Source: Ministeria vibrans ATCC 50519
Lineage: Eukaryota > Opisthokonta > Filasterea
Assembly (NCBI GenBank): GCA_943704425.1
Contig: CALSCP010002497.1
Coordinates: forward strand, 128,798-192,797
Length of the DNA: 64,000 nt
Direction of reading: 5' to 3'
Position numbers and translations under genes: made by a program
The notes under the pieces: model-generated
Database searches by the model: none
Seen by the model: the letters and a program-made list of their open reading frames with translations, nothing else
Told to the model about the DNA's origin: nothing
Shown here: piece after piece, positions 11,881-23,541 of the stretch
Position numbering within the stretch: the stretch's first letter is position 1
Layout: each line of letters opens with the position of its first letter

Positions 11881-14800
11881 TATCCTCTCAACATTTCCCT
11901 TTTTTACTCCCTATTCGGCTGCTTTGCTCTGACACGCACTCGTGGCCATGCGTAGGGGAGAAGAATGGTACGCGCATGGAGTTTCAATTTCCGGAAAACT
12001 TTGAGTTTGAAGGGACGTGTGGCGACGAAGCAATGCACTTGGAGTCGTGGGTGCTCAACGAGCAGACGCGCAGGCACTTTGGCTCGATGAAGCTGCTCGC
12101 GCGCTCCTTTCGCTGTGCGCTGTGCGACCAGCTTTTTGATCGAGGCGCTCGCGCTCTGGCCCACTTTGCGCAGCATCACACGGATGCGATGGCGTCTAGC
12201 ACACACACCACCAGCACCATTGTTGCCAACGACGACGACGACGATGACGCCGCCGCCGCCGCCGCCGACGACGACGCTGCCGACGCGTCCCATCTACTCT
12301 ACTCCACGGCGTCACGTCAGTCGCAGCACCAGCAGGCCTTGCTCGCTTCCCCCTCCACCATCGCTGCCACTCGGACACGTCGCTCCACTACCAAACGCAC
12401 TTACCAAGACTCAGTTGATCCAAGCGAGTATGACGACCTTGAAGGCAATGACGACAGTTCCAACGACGGTTCCATCTCCGTCACAGCTCAATCTTCGCTA
12501 CAGCAACAGCATCAGCGCAAAAAGAATCGGCTCGACTCTGACTCAACTAGTCGCAAGGCTCAACTTCAACAAAAACTTCAACGTAAACAACAGCAGGAAC
12601 AAGAACAACATCTACAGCCACCACTGCAGCCACCGCAGTTGCAATCACAGTTGCACCACACTTCTATACCCTTTTCCGATGCCAGTGCCATTCCTACACC
12701 TCCCGTTCTACGCAAAGCGTTTGCTGCCGCAGCCGCCGCAGCGTCGGACGCGTCAGCAAGCAACCATGCGTATTCGGCAACGGCTGCAGCTGCAGCCGTT
12801 GCCGCCGTGGCAGCCACTACCAACAGCACAGCCTACTCGCAATTCTCGCCTCTTCTTCCTCCGTCCGCCTCTGCCGCCACCCTCAACACCCCCTTCTCGC
12901 CAAGTCTCCAACCCTTTGTCTTCTTATCCCCGGACAACGCCGCCAGTGCCACCACGACGACTAAAGCTGGACCTTCATTTACATCGCCACAACAGTACGC
13001 TCAGCTCAAGCAGCCGTCCGCCCCCGCACGCGTCATGACGGGCACCCTCGGCGTGATTCCGCCACCGTCTGCCCCATCCGGCACCACCCCTCTCATGGCA
13101 CGCGACAAGACACTCCGTACTCCAGGTCAACTGCACGGCGTGCCTCTCTTTTCGTCACCCCCCGCAGACATGGCGCGCGTGCATGAAGCGCGTGATATGC
13201 TTGTCGACACGGCTCGCTCCGAGTTGGCACCCTCCCAGGTCATGGCCATTGTCGCTCCCCCAGGGTATGGCAAGACTCGTCTTCTTGCGCGCCTCGTTTC
13301 CGAACAGAAAGTCCGCCGCGTCTTCTCCGACGGCATCTACTGGGTCTTTTGTGGCACTCACGGTGCCTCGCCTATGCCCGCCGGCACCACTGTCCATGGT
13401 CCCCCTACCACACCCACTCCTCCTCTCGACACCTCCAAGAAGACCACCTCGAGCCCTCCCATCACAGAAACCCCGCCACCACTGCCGGACACCGACAACC
13501 CGCGGCCCATTCGACGCATTCTCAACACCATCAGTGCGCTCATTCCAACATTCTACCAGCGACACGACCGCGCCGACGTCGCCGCCATGAGCGACTTTGC
13601 ATTGCGCGAGGCACTCGCCGCACACGTCAAAAAGAAGCAAATTCTGCTCGTGCTCGATGGCATCTCGTCGTCGCTCGAGCTCCAGCGCTCCTTCATCACG
13701 GGTCACTCGGCTCTGTCGTACACGCTGGTGGCCACGCGTGACATTGCTACCATCTCACCACAGCCCTGGCAACTCTCTCAGGCGGGCCTTGTGTTGGTCC
13801 AACCCGACGCAGTGGCTCTCTTTATGCTGGCACGTGCCAACGATGGTTCTGCTGCTGCGTTTACAGCGCCCGAACGTCTCTTGTGGTCACCACTGCTGAC
13901 TCAGCTTGAACAGACCGTGTTTGTTACAGTGCGCAGCCTTAGTGCCATTCTTGAGCACATCCGAGCGCCCACGGAAACGTGCATTGTGATTCCTTTGGCG
14001 GCCGTCCAGTGGATCTGCAGCACCCTCCATGGTTTCTCGCCCGACCATACCTCCCGTGCCTGCACTCGTCTCTACCAGTGTGGTGTGCTTGCTCTGCCCG
14101 ACGGCGTTTCGCTCAAACTTGCACTTCCCCTTGTACTATCGCTCGAGAACACCGACACGTCTGCGTCGCTGCTTAATCTCCTGGTCACCCTGTACCGTCG
14201 TGCGTCGGCAAGTAACTCGCGGACAGGCGAGCCGAGCGATGAATGTACTGTACAACTACTGCGTCCCTGGGTCGATACTCTCGTGAGCGGTACCGATAGC
14301 AATGGTGACAATTTTTCCCGCTGGGCTCATGAGTCGCCGTCACGGGAGGGCAACGCCGACGACGACAAGAGGGGCAACAAAGAGGAGGCACTATCGCGAG
14401 CACACGAGTTTAGTGCCAAGTCGCTCAGCTCGCGACTGGTGTCTGCCATGCGCTCGGGTGAACCGGCCAAGATGCTTGCCGAACTGATCGACGGCAATGC
14501 CGATGTGGACATTCACACCGTGGATCCCTCAACAGGTCAGCTTCCCCTCAACATTGCCGTGAGCACACGGGACTCGGCGCTTGTCGAGATGTTCTTGTCA
14601 CGCGGCCACATGCGACGTGATGCCTGTGGTCTTTCCGCTCTTGACGTGGCTGTCACGACCTTTGTCGATCCTTCTATTTTGCGCACTCTCTGTGGCGCAC
14701 TTGCCGCACAGTCTGAACCACTTGCGTCCGTTGAGCCGCATCGCTGGCACCCGCTCATGATGGCTGTGGCACACAACCTGCCCCTGGAGACTGTTCGTCT

Positions 14801-15827
14801 TCTGCTCGAGCAACAAAGTTGCGATCGCAATGTTGTCGAACGAGCCTTGCATGTCGCCATCGAGATGCACTGTGAGGCGCTAAGCGAAACGGTCAGCCTT
14901 CTGGATGGCGAGTCTGGTACGTATTCCAAGGCGCTTGTGGAGTTTCGCAGAGCTGTGCGCTCGGACGCGGACGCCCTGGCACGTCTGCTGCGCCAGGCCG
15001 ATGGCGATGTGCATCTGCGAATGCTCTTGAGCGACATTGCACAACGCGAGTCGCTGTTACACTCAGTAGTTGGCACCGCTGTAAACAGCAATGGCACAGA
15101 TGACAGCAGTGAGGGGGACCGCATTGAGCGGACTATACATCTCCTTGTGCATGGACTCGGTGTGGACGTGAACGCGCCTGCGTACCGATCGACGTCAAGC
15201 GATACTCCGTTGCATGTTGCTGCGCGTGTCAATGCGCATGCAGTCACAGCTCTTCTTGCGTGCCATGCGAACGAACATAGACTCAATGAGGCGGGGGAGA
15301 CACCCCGTGTCTGTGCCCTGGCCCTGAAAACACCCGGTGCCAAGGCGTGTGCAGCCATCTTTGAGGAACGTAATGCGATAGCAGCCAAAGCGGCGGCAGA
15401 CAAGGCAGCGGTCGAGAAGGCAGCGGCGGACCAGGCAGAGGCAGATGATGCGTCGCTGGCGGCGGCCGAGACCCTGCACTCGATGAGCACTACGCCCGTC
15501 ATCCAGCTTGGTGCTGCGCCTACTCCCGACATGTATACGCTGCGCGACAACGGTCTGCTCCCACCCAGTCCGGCCAGTGCCACCACCGCCTCAGCTCGCG
15601 CAGCACCCCTCTCAGGGTTCACACCACCGCCTGCTTCGACGGCACCCCCAGGGGCAAAGAAAAATTTTCCCCTCGCAACGCCTCCGCCCTCCCGTTCCAT
15701 TCTGCGCGCTCCTCCGTCACAGCCCAAGGGCACCGCCAATGCCACCACCACTCCGTCCTTCTCGGGCCTCGTTAACGCCCTCACCACTGCCCCTACTCCC
15801 GACGTCAAATCGCTGATGGAGCAGTAG
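11624..15827 (+). CDS. STAND (NB-ARC-type) ATPase with N-terminal zinc finger and C-terminal ankyrin repeats
   Basis: Exons 11624-11768 and 11956-15827 give 1,338 residues. Residues about 100-125 form one C2H2-like finger (CALC, then HFAQHH). A long low-complexity region (poly-A, Q, S, P) follows to about 440. The nucleotide-binding domain has a P-loop APPGYGKTR (about 485), an RNBS-A-like SDGIYWVF, a Walker B ILLVLDGI (about 610) and a sensor-like TLVATRD (about 635), the sequence of motifs in NB-ARC proteins. A helical/winged-helix-like region follows. Ankyrin-like repeats run from about 870 to 1180 (for example GQLPLNIAVSTRD and DTPLHVAARVNAHAVTALL). A Pro/Ala-rich tail ends the chain. Family knowledge: STAND proteins oligomerise on ligand binding, often in immunity or cell death. 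No effector domain of known type is visible, so the function is open. Divergent from the WHAMM/JMY-like gene (216 bases). Confidence 0.8.
11831..11877. repeat. Poly-T tract of 47 bases in the single intron of the STAND gene
   Basis: 47 consecutive T residues in the intron 11769-11955, about 78 bases upstream of the acceptor. In the sense strand it could act as an extended polypyrimidine tract. Its exact length is uncertain in any assembly. Confidence 0.95.
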
Positions 15828-15897
15828 TTTATCCTTGTAAAATACATACGTGAACGTTCTTAATATCAAAATAATATGAATTTAATACTATTAAAAT

Positions 15898-15950
15898 CAT
15901 AAGACAATAATAATAATAATAATTATTATTATTATTAGAGAATCGAGAGC

Positions 15951-15998
<48 letters not shown>

Positions 15999-16005
15999 TT
16001 ATTAT
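15898..16005. repeat. (AAT)n / (ATT)n tracts between convergent genes
   Basis: Simple AAT and ATT repeats fill most of the 281-base space between the stop codons of the STAND gene and PSMD5. No gene is seen in the interval. Confidence 0.9.
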
Positions 16006-16108
16006 TACTATAATCAAGTCTACGGCGGAAGTATTGTTCTGCTCTTTGTATATATAGTCTTGTTTTGACATTGAGTACAACTTTTTCTTATTATTATTAA
16101 TTTCGTTG

Positions 16109-17733
16109 TTACATTTCCATTGCAACTGAGCTAGGATGAGGAGCAGCGGCAAAAGGTCCGAGAGAAACGTACTCGGCTATGCGCTGTCGGAGGTCGGGAG
16201 AGAGGACGGTCGAATCGGAGGCGAAGCGACGTGCAGTGGCAAACTTGAGCTGACAGACAGAACTAGAGTGGTCTGAGGAGCGACTGAGAAGGAACTCAAG
16301 AAAGCCTGGGGTGTGTGCAATAGCAACACGGGCAAATGGATGCTGGGCAAGGGAGGCGAGGGCGTGGTAGGCGGGAAGATGGAGGTTGGGGAAGGGATTG
16401 CGGGCACAAGCGAAGAGGGAAAGAAGAAGGTCGGGAGTGCCGATGGTGGCACGCGTGAAGAGGGCCGTGTGTGCGGCGCTGAGAGGCTCACAGTGATCTT
16501 CAAAGAGACGCGCAAAGGCGGCAAGAGCTGCAATACGGAAGGAGTCGCGGGTGGTGCGCGAGAGGAGAGAGGCGAGGGCGCCAACAAGGTCGGGGGAAGA
16601 ATGCTCGGCAGTGAGGGTGACGCCATGGGGTCCTGTGCCGAGCAGACCAAGTGCCGTGATGCATGAAACGGTGATTGTTTCGTCTGATGGGTCGCTGATG
16701 CCGGCGTGGATGCGTTGGAAGAGAATGGAGACGGCTGAGTCGGCCATGAGGTGTGCGGCGACTGCGCGTGCCACCAGCTGAAGAGTTGTGGGAAAGCACA
16801 TGGCCTCGAGCAATGGGTCGTCGGAGGGAGTAGAGAGGCTGTCGAGGAATGCCTGGAGGACGCCCGAGTCGCGCAGGAAAGAGTGTGCGCGGGGGGCATC
16901 AAGGAGAGAGGCGCAGTGTTCGGCGACGCTGACTCGCACGAGCACGTCGGTGCTGCGCGCGTCCTGGACAAGGCGCGTGTGGACGGTGCTGTGCAGAGTG
17001 ACATGTGCAGCAAGCTGGTAGATGCGAAAGCGAACCTCGTCGGAGACGTCCATGAGAGTGGTGATGTGTTGAAGGAGAGCTTCGGGCAGGGCAACGGGGG
17101 AGGGAAAGGCACGGGACATGGCCGAGCAGACGGCGTTGGTGACGGCCATAGAGTCATTGGCAAGAAGCGACACGACCGCAGCGGCCACGTCGAGGTTCGA
17201 GGCGAGTGGTTCGCCGGCGAGAAGACGCACGCAGAGGATGCGCACCGACTCGAGCGGGTGAGACAAACCGGCCACAATGCTGTCGGTGAAGTTTGCGGGA
17301 GTTGCGGATGGCAGAGCGGGCAGGGCGTCGAGGAGCCGCTCGAGGATGGTGCATGCCGACTGTTGATGTGTGGGCGACGTGCTGGTGGCGAGGACGTGAA
17401 GCATGGCCGCAATGAGCTGTGCGTTGACCGACAAGATGGAGTATTTTTTTTTTCTTCTCTTTCGCGATTGTTCACTTGTTCCTTACCTGTTCGAGTTTGG
17501 CGACGCTCTCTGAGTCTAGGCTTGCCACGGTGGGTACTAAGACGGAAGATTGATCAGACAGATTGATGGAGATTTAAGATTGGGAAAATGTGGAGAGAGT
17601 GAGTGAGAGAGTGGAAAACCTTACAGAATTCGGCCAAGGCGATGGTGAGGGTATTGAGCGAGTCACCCGTCACCGTTGCATCGTGGGTGGTTTGGAGCGT
17701 CGTAAAAAGTGATGCAAGCGGGAGATCCGTCAT
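16109..17733 (-). CDS. PSMD5: 26S proteasome non-ATPase regulatory subunit 5 (assembly chaperone S5b)
   Basis: Exons 17733-17625, 17536-17487 and 17416-16109 join in phase to 488 residues (human PSMD5 has 504). The chain is built of HEAT/armadillo-like helices throughout. Recognisable family segments are SACTILERLLDALP near the N-terminus, SDEVRFRIYQLAAHV, DVLVRVSVAEHCASLL, and the C-terminal HLPAYHALASLAQHPFARV followed by TPGFLEFLLSRS and the end segment LRQRIAEYVSLGPF. PSMD5 is a chaperone that helps assemble the base of the 19S regulatory particle and binds the Rpt1/Rpt2/Rpn1 module. No catalytic residues are expected. The first Met (17733) gives a short N-terminus like that of other members. 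The intron acceptor at 17417 was chosen because it restores the ILERLL block in frame. Confidence 0.9.
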
Positions 17734-17822
17734 CGTGAGTGAAAATGAATGATAATTAATGTTAAATTATTATTGTTGATTGACTAGAGACATTTGATCG
17801 AATTCTCAAAGGTATAGGTTGC

Positions 17823-18260
17823 TCATGTAAGAGTGGAAGCAGTCGAAGTTGGGTTGGAACTTGGAAGGCAAGAATGACAAGGGTGCTGCCATAGCAGATG
17901 TCTTTTGGGGTCACCTTCTTTATATTGCGACGCGCCCGAGCTCACGCAGTGCCACCGTAGTGCCCATTTCCGTACCCGACACCACGATCCATCCGCATCG
18001 CTCCTTTGAGCTGCAGTGACGTATACGACTGTGCCACCTCCACCTTGACTGGTACAAAAGGTTGGGCGGCTATAGTGCACAACCGAGTACGTCACAGAGT
18101 ACATGGCGCGCAGGAGACACACGGTGCCTGGTGGCACACATGACATGGGGAGCAGGTGCCAGAGGCTGTCGCGAGGTACTGAGTTGAATGCCTTACTGGA
18201 GTCGATGAAAGCGAGGATGCCCTCGGCGGCTCGGGTCAGGTGCACGTTGACTGTGGTCAA
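17823..18260 (-). pseudogene. Relic of a non-LTR-type reverse transcriptase
   Basis: A 145-codon open frame whose first half resembles the reverse-transcriptase palm of LINE-like elements: AFIDSSKAFNSVPRDSLWHLL, then PPGTVCLLRAMYSVTYSVV. This matches the usual 'F.D..KAFDSV.R..LW..L...G.P......LR.MY' pattern, here with Asn for the Asp after Phe. No YxDD box or downstream RT motif follows; the rest of the frame is unlike RT. It sits between PSMD5 and the phosphonatase gene with no visible promoter or element ends. I read it as a decayed fragment rather than a gene. Confidence 0.6.
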
Positions 18261-18388
18261 AAGAATAGTATAAGTTTAAAGCAAAACTGAAACAAGTAAT
18301 AAGCGCAGACGTGTGATTCTTCACCGTCTGTCAAACAAACTCTACAGTTTGAATAAGAATGAGAATAATTGTAAAAAAGAAGCACATT

Positions 18389-18559
18389 TTATGCACTGGG
18401 CCCTTTCCCTTGTGAGAGTGACTCGTTGATCTTGTCAATGATGGACAGGAGATCAGCAACGCCGTCACACACATAGTGAGCGCCGACGTTGGTCATGGCA
18501 GTGGAGCCAGCAGCAAGACGGGACGCAAGCTGCGTACAAAGAGAACGAGTGAGCGAGTG

Positions 18560-18601
<42 letters not shown>

Positions 18602-19828
18602 AATAATAGGAAAGTGAAAGAAAGAAGGCAAGAAAGAACAAAAGAAATAACAAATTGAAGAAAAAAAAAGAACAAAAAACAAAAATAAATGAAGGGAGAG
18701 AGACTGAGCGTCGTCACAATGAAAGCAATGTGCACCGAGGTCGCTACCTCATCAACTGGAAGGGCATCTGCGTCTTCGCGGGACAGCCCGAGCATGTTTC
18801 CGGTGCGCACGACACCGACAGACCAGCAGCCAGCATTGACGCCGCTCGACACGTCCGCAATGGTGTCGCCCACCTTGACGACACGGCGCGGTGGGTGCAC
18901 ACCCGCGGCCTCCATGCACTTGAAGATGAGCCAGGGCGCCTAGACAGTCGTCTGTGAGTCACAATGGGTTTGGTTAGTGCTCTTATTTCGGATACGGGGC
19001 GTCCTTTGGAGACGGCGTCGGCGCAGTAGGTGATGTCGGGCTTGAAGACATCTTTGGTCTGACTCAACACAATCTCCATCATCTCTTGGTTATAGCCTGT
19101 GGTGGCGGCCACTTTGATGCCACGTGCAGACAGTGCCGTGATGGTCTCGGCGACACCGGGAATCATATCGCAGTGCTCGGGCAAGCGACCAAGCTACAAC
19201 ACAAACTTGTCAACACAAACCCACTCAAACCAGGCACACACACTCAAAACACTGTCAACGTCTTGTCCCTCTGGACGTCCGCAGCACTCCAATTCTTTGA
19301 CAAAACGTAATGCACTGCAATTCTCCTCAACATGCACCACCAAGCGTGGCCATTTGGCAATGGCGATTGAAGCGAGGTCGTTTTCACATGTTTTGTGTGG
19401 GACGACTTGCGTCGAAAAATGATCTGGTTTGTTTCCTACCTGAAGCGGAATGAACTCAGCGTAGAGACTGTCGATGTCGGCATCGGACGCCTTGCTGCCC
19501 TTGGACTTGATCCACTGCTCCGCAACGGCGGGCATGTCGAGCAGCGCCGCGATGTGTGCACGCTTGTTCAAACCCATCTAAAAACCGCCACAGCGCCGTT
19601 ACTCCGGCCGATAACTTCGCTACCAACGGCGCACTGCAAATATAACAACACAACACGCATGCGTACGGGTTCGCGCGCCTGGGAGTCGGTCACAGTGACG
19701 CCGTGGTTGCCAAACAGTTTCACAAACATTGCGGCGGGTGCGCGCGAGCCATAGTCAACGCACGTGCCCGCCATGTCAAGCACGACTAGTCCCACTGTCT
19801 CTGCTGTATCTTCGCGAGCACGCTTCAT
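18389..19828 (-). CDS. phnX: Phosphonoacetaldehyde hydrolase (phosphonatase), HAD superfamily
   Basis: Cleaves the C-P bond of phosphonoacetaldehyde to acetaldehyde and phosphate, the second step of 2-aminoethylphosphonate breakdown. Five exons (19828-19667, 19577-19440, 19193-18996, 18939-18748, 18529-18389), all phase 0, give 276 residues, the size of bacterial enzymes. Motif I is [13 protein letters not shown] (nucleophile Asp followed by Ala, diagnostic of this subfamily). The cap has MGLNKRAH with the Schiff-base Lys, then [13 protein letters not shown]. Core motifs are [38 protein letters not shown] and, near the end, [12 protein letters not shown]. All catalytic positions I can check are present, so the enzyme should be active. 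The partner aminotransferase (PhnW) is not in the window. The four introns show it is a resident eukaryotic gene; the family is mainly bacterial, so an old transfer is possible. Confidence 0.94.
18561..18597. repeat. (TG)n microsatellite in intron 4 of the phosphonatase gene
   Basis: About 18 TG units within the intron 18530-18747; on the sense strand it reads (CA)n. Confidence 0.95.
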
Positions 19829-19950
19829 TAGTAAGAAAGGTGGAGAATCCGTCAATAATACTAAAATTGTAAAAAATAGTAATCATTATTATTATTATTA
19901 TTATTAATAATAATAATTATAAATTTGGATCTTCTTCTTCTTCTTCTTAT

Positions 19951-21735
19951 TTATTTCCAATGGCGCTGAAGAGACCCCGACGCAACCTCCCCCTGCTGGT
20001 TGCGCACCAACGGATGCACGTTGCGTCCATGTCTTTTCCGCTCGGCAATCACATCGTTGGTATACTTGAGGAAGCGTGCGTCTTCCTCCGCCTGTGTGCG
20101 CCGTTGCTGCTCGAGCGCCTGTCGCTTCTGCTCCGCTTCGCGTGCCAATTGTTCTTGTCTCTGTTGCATCTGCGTCAATTGCATTTCGCGCACCCCCGAC
20201 GCGCGTTCCCGTCGCGCACGTTCTCTCTCCGTCTTCTCCCGCACGTATTCTTCGTGTGCGCGAATCCCTTCGAGTCGCAACTGCTCATTCTCGCGACGCT
20301 TCATCTCTTCCGCACGCACCATCTGCACACGTTGCTCCTCCAATGTTCGTCTGGTCTGGTCCGCATACGCGCGTTGTGCTTCACGTGCCTTGGAATCTTT
20401 CTCCTCCTGTGCGCGCCACAGCAGTCCTTCCTGCAGTTCGCGAGTCGGTGCGTCCCTCGCCGCACGCGCCTCTCTCTCGCGTCGCTCAGCCTCCGCCTTG
20501 GCCCACACCTGCTCCTGCAGCTTTGTCCTCCGCACCGTTCGCTTCTTCTCCAGCCCAGCTCGTACCGCCGCCCGTTCTTGCTGCTCCCTCTCCCACTCTG
20601 CGCGCGCCCGCTCCTCCTCCACCTCCCTCACCCGCTGTGCCTCCCCTCGCTTCCATCGCAGCTCTTCTACCTCCCGCATCACTCCCTTCTCGTGCTGCGC
20701 CATCTCTCGTCGCCGTCGCTCTTCCTCCTTTTGCTGTGCTTGCCACGCTTGTGCCTCCTTTTCCATTCGTTCTCGTTCTAACATCGTTAATATAATAATA
20801 ATTATTATAATTATTATTATTATTATTGTTTTTTTTTATTTCATTACCTCTTTTCGCTTCGAGCTTCCCGTGTTGCGCCTGGGTTTGGCTCAGCTGCATA
20901 CTAGACTGCAAATCGGCATCGAGCGCGCGTCGAGCGTGTCGTTTCTCTTCGTATTGCAGTTCGTCGTGCACCAGTGCTTCGTATGCGGCCTCCTCCGCAC
21001 GACGCGCCTCTTCTGCGCGTGCTTCTGCTTCTCGTGCGGCTTGCTCTCGTTTAAACGCTACCTGTGCTTCTCGCTCGGCAAGGACCTCACTCTCAAGAAG
21101 TGCCCCGTGAAATGCCTTGACACGGTGTGACTGGTAGTACCGTTTCAAGTTCGCCTCCTCAATGGCTTTGCGACGCTGCTCCTGCCTGTACCGCTCCTCC
21201 TCCTCGTCAATTCGTTGTCGTTCAAGTTCTTCCTGTGCCAATCGCTCCTCACGCGCCTTTAGCTTCACCTCACGAGCGCCCTGCGTAGAGATAAGAAAAG
21301 GGTCGATAGTCAGCAAAAATTTGCCATACTTTTCGCGTCCAAGTTCTCGACTGCTCCTTGGACATTTCGTGCTTTCGTCGACGCTCTGCTTCACGCGCGG
21401 CTTTCTCTTCATGCTCAAGGTCGTGAAGCGTCTGTCGAATGCGAGACAAATCGGATCTGGTCACAATTGTGGCGTCACCTTGGCAACGGAAGCAAAAAAA
21501 GATCAGTTTGTCTAGTGCACTAGAACGACGAATGTATGCGCTCATTGCGCTGTAGGAAGCAGTTGCTGGAGAGGAAAGAGTATGGCGTCGTAGGTATGCG
21601 TCAATGCTTACCACGCGGTTGGGAAAAGGAGGCGGGCGATGCACTGGAATAGCCTTGCTGAATCGCCAATGAGGCATATGCTTGCTGCGTTGACTTGCGC
21701 GGGTTTGTTCCTCTCGAATGGATAGTGGACGTCAT
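19951..21735 (-). CDS. CFAP210: Cilia- and flagella-associated protein 210 (CCDC173-like) axonemal coiled-coil protein
   Basis: Four exons (21735-21612, 21565-21330, 21280-20848, 20777-19951) give about 539 residues; human CFAP210 is about 550. Nearly the whole chain is charged alpha-helix. Segments that match my memory of the family are ITRSDLSRI-like VTRSDLSRIRQ, MSKEQSRTWTRK, the block ANLKRYYQSHRVKAFHGALL followed by ESEVLAEREAQVAF, and the end segment ARFLKYTNDVIAERKRHGRN. CFAP210 is a microtubule inner protein of ciliary doublets, so this gene implies a motile flagellum. The family name rests on these blocks; other trichohyalin-like proteins share composition but not the blocks. A TAT/ATT repeat fills intron 3 (20778-20847). 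It is divergent from the F-box gene, 98 bases between start codons. Confidence 0.72.
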
Positions 21736-21833
21736 CTATTATAATAAAATTATTATTATTATAAATTATTGGTCTTTTCACTGTTGTTGTGGTTTGTGCT
21801 TAAATAACGAGGCACAAATTTCAAATTTATTTG

Positions 21834-23425
21834 ATGTCTGCCGTTGGACCCTTACCATCGATAGACTTGAGATCGTCTTTGTGTCACACTCAATGGTTTC
21901 GATCGGGTCACGACGAGTTGGATAAGCTTATTGGTGACATTGGCGAACATCTGCACACTCGACGACGCTACTCTCTTCCCACACCCACCGCAAACGCAGC
22001 AACGCTAATTACTCCAACTGCTCAACCTGAGCTTCCGCCACTTCATGTTGCACGCCGAACTGTGTCCGCTTCGACCTCTTTGTCAAGTCGGGGCCGGTCA
22101 CGCAACGCACGTCTCAACCACTTCTTGCGCCTTCCCGACGAGCTCTTGCTTCTTATTTTCACCTTCTTGCCCTCACACACTCTGACGCAAGTTGCGTATG
22201 TGTGTCGACGATTCGAACGCGTCGCGCTGGACTGGACTTTGTGGCCGAGCGTGACCATGTCCCGTTGCCATGACAACGCCTCTTGGGCGTTTCGCGGACT
22301 TGCGCGGCGTCAGCCGCGAAGCGTTACGCTATGCCAATCAACTCATGACGTACCTCATGCCTCCTTTGTTATGTTTTCCACCATCTGTACATCTCGCTTG
22401 CGCGTTCTTCGAGTGGCTGGCTGTCGAAAATTCGACGATGAAATTATGAGCCTTCTCGCCCGCAATTGTGGTACGAGACGCATTAATCGCGCGAAAAAGA
22501 ACGTTACTGAGCTCTTCTTCTGTTCAAATCCGTTAGATTTGGAAAGCATCGATGTCAGTTGGACTGCCATCACTGATCCAGGAGTAACGGCCATGGCGCA
22601 CGGGTGTAGCAGCTCGTTACGTGACGTATGTTTGCGAGGGTGTCTGGAGGTCACATCGACATCAATTGCCACACTGGCGGAGTGTTTGGGTAGACGTTTG
22701 AGGCTACTTGATGTGCAAGCGTGTCACCGACTCACAAATGCATCTCTGGAAGCTCTCGTGGCTTGCGGGGCAGAGTTACACTCACTCAATGTCTCACATT
22801 GTCCGTTCTTTACACACTCCGCTTTCAAGCGACTTTGCGTCTCGCAGGCGAACACACTCACCACACTCAATCTTAGTGGCTGCACATGGGTCACAGACGA
22901 GCTTGTGAGCGACTTAGCACGGTCACTCACGCTTCTAACGTCGCTCTCCCTCAGCGCGTGCCATTTAGTCTCGGACACGTCCCTCTACTCCCTCTGTGTC
23001 CACCAGGGTACACCACTGCGTCTCCTTGATGTCAGCCACTGCATCCATGTGGGCGATCGCGCGCTCTTCTCCGTTGCCGACCACTGTTCGCGCTTGGAGT
23101 ATCTCAATGTCAGTGATTCCTCAATCTCAGGAGAAGGGTAAGTGTTTGGCAGTGATTTTTTTTGTGATTTTGTTTGTGTTTATTAATATAATTATTGCTC
23201 TCTTCTCGTGTACTGGATAGGATACGCTACTTCACATGTGTGAGCCAAGCTCTCACTCACACACTACATACGCTCAAAGTGGACCGCTGCGTCGGCTTTA
23301 CAACCAACACGGCACTCCGAGTGACTGAGCGAGCTGGGGCGCAGCTGCGAGTGCTTTCCTTTTTTGGATGTCGTGCCCAACTCCCATTCGTGTCTCGCTG
23401 TCCTTTGTTGTCTCTTTGCCAGTGA
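21834..23425 (+). CDS. F-box and leucine-rich-repeat protein (FBXL type)
   Basis: Likely substrate receptor of an SCF ubiquitin ligase. Exons 21834-22470, 22537-23137 and 23221-23425 give 480 residues. The 66-base first intron is in frame and easily missed; removing it joins LARNC to DLESIDVSWT, restoring the repeat. The F-box is at about residues 100-140 (RLPDELLLLIFTFLPSHTLTQ, AYVCRRFERVA, LWPSV). Cys-containing LRRs follow (LRVLRVAGCRKF, LRDVCLRGCLEVTS, LHSLNVSHCPFFT, TTLNLSGCTWVTD, TSLSLSACHLVSD, LRLLDVSHCIHVGD), as in FBXL2/FBXL20/AMN1. Family: LRRs bind the substrate and the F-box binds Skp1. The substrate is unknown. The stop is about 115 bases from the stop of the convergent transporter fragment. 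Confidence 0.88.
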
Positions 23426-23541
23426 CGTTCTGTATATATTCAAAATGATGGAATGATATTTGGCGTGCGCGAAAATTATTGTATGTATATACAGTGTTAT
23501 TACATGAAGATTGTCTACTCAACAAAGCTAAGCAAAAGGAT

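Noticed and set aside
22471-22536. Continuous open frame read as coding in the F-box/LRR gene
   Set aside because: The 66 bases have a good donor and acceptor and break the LRR register; removal restores CDLESIDVSWT. Treated as an in-frame intron.
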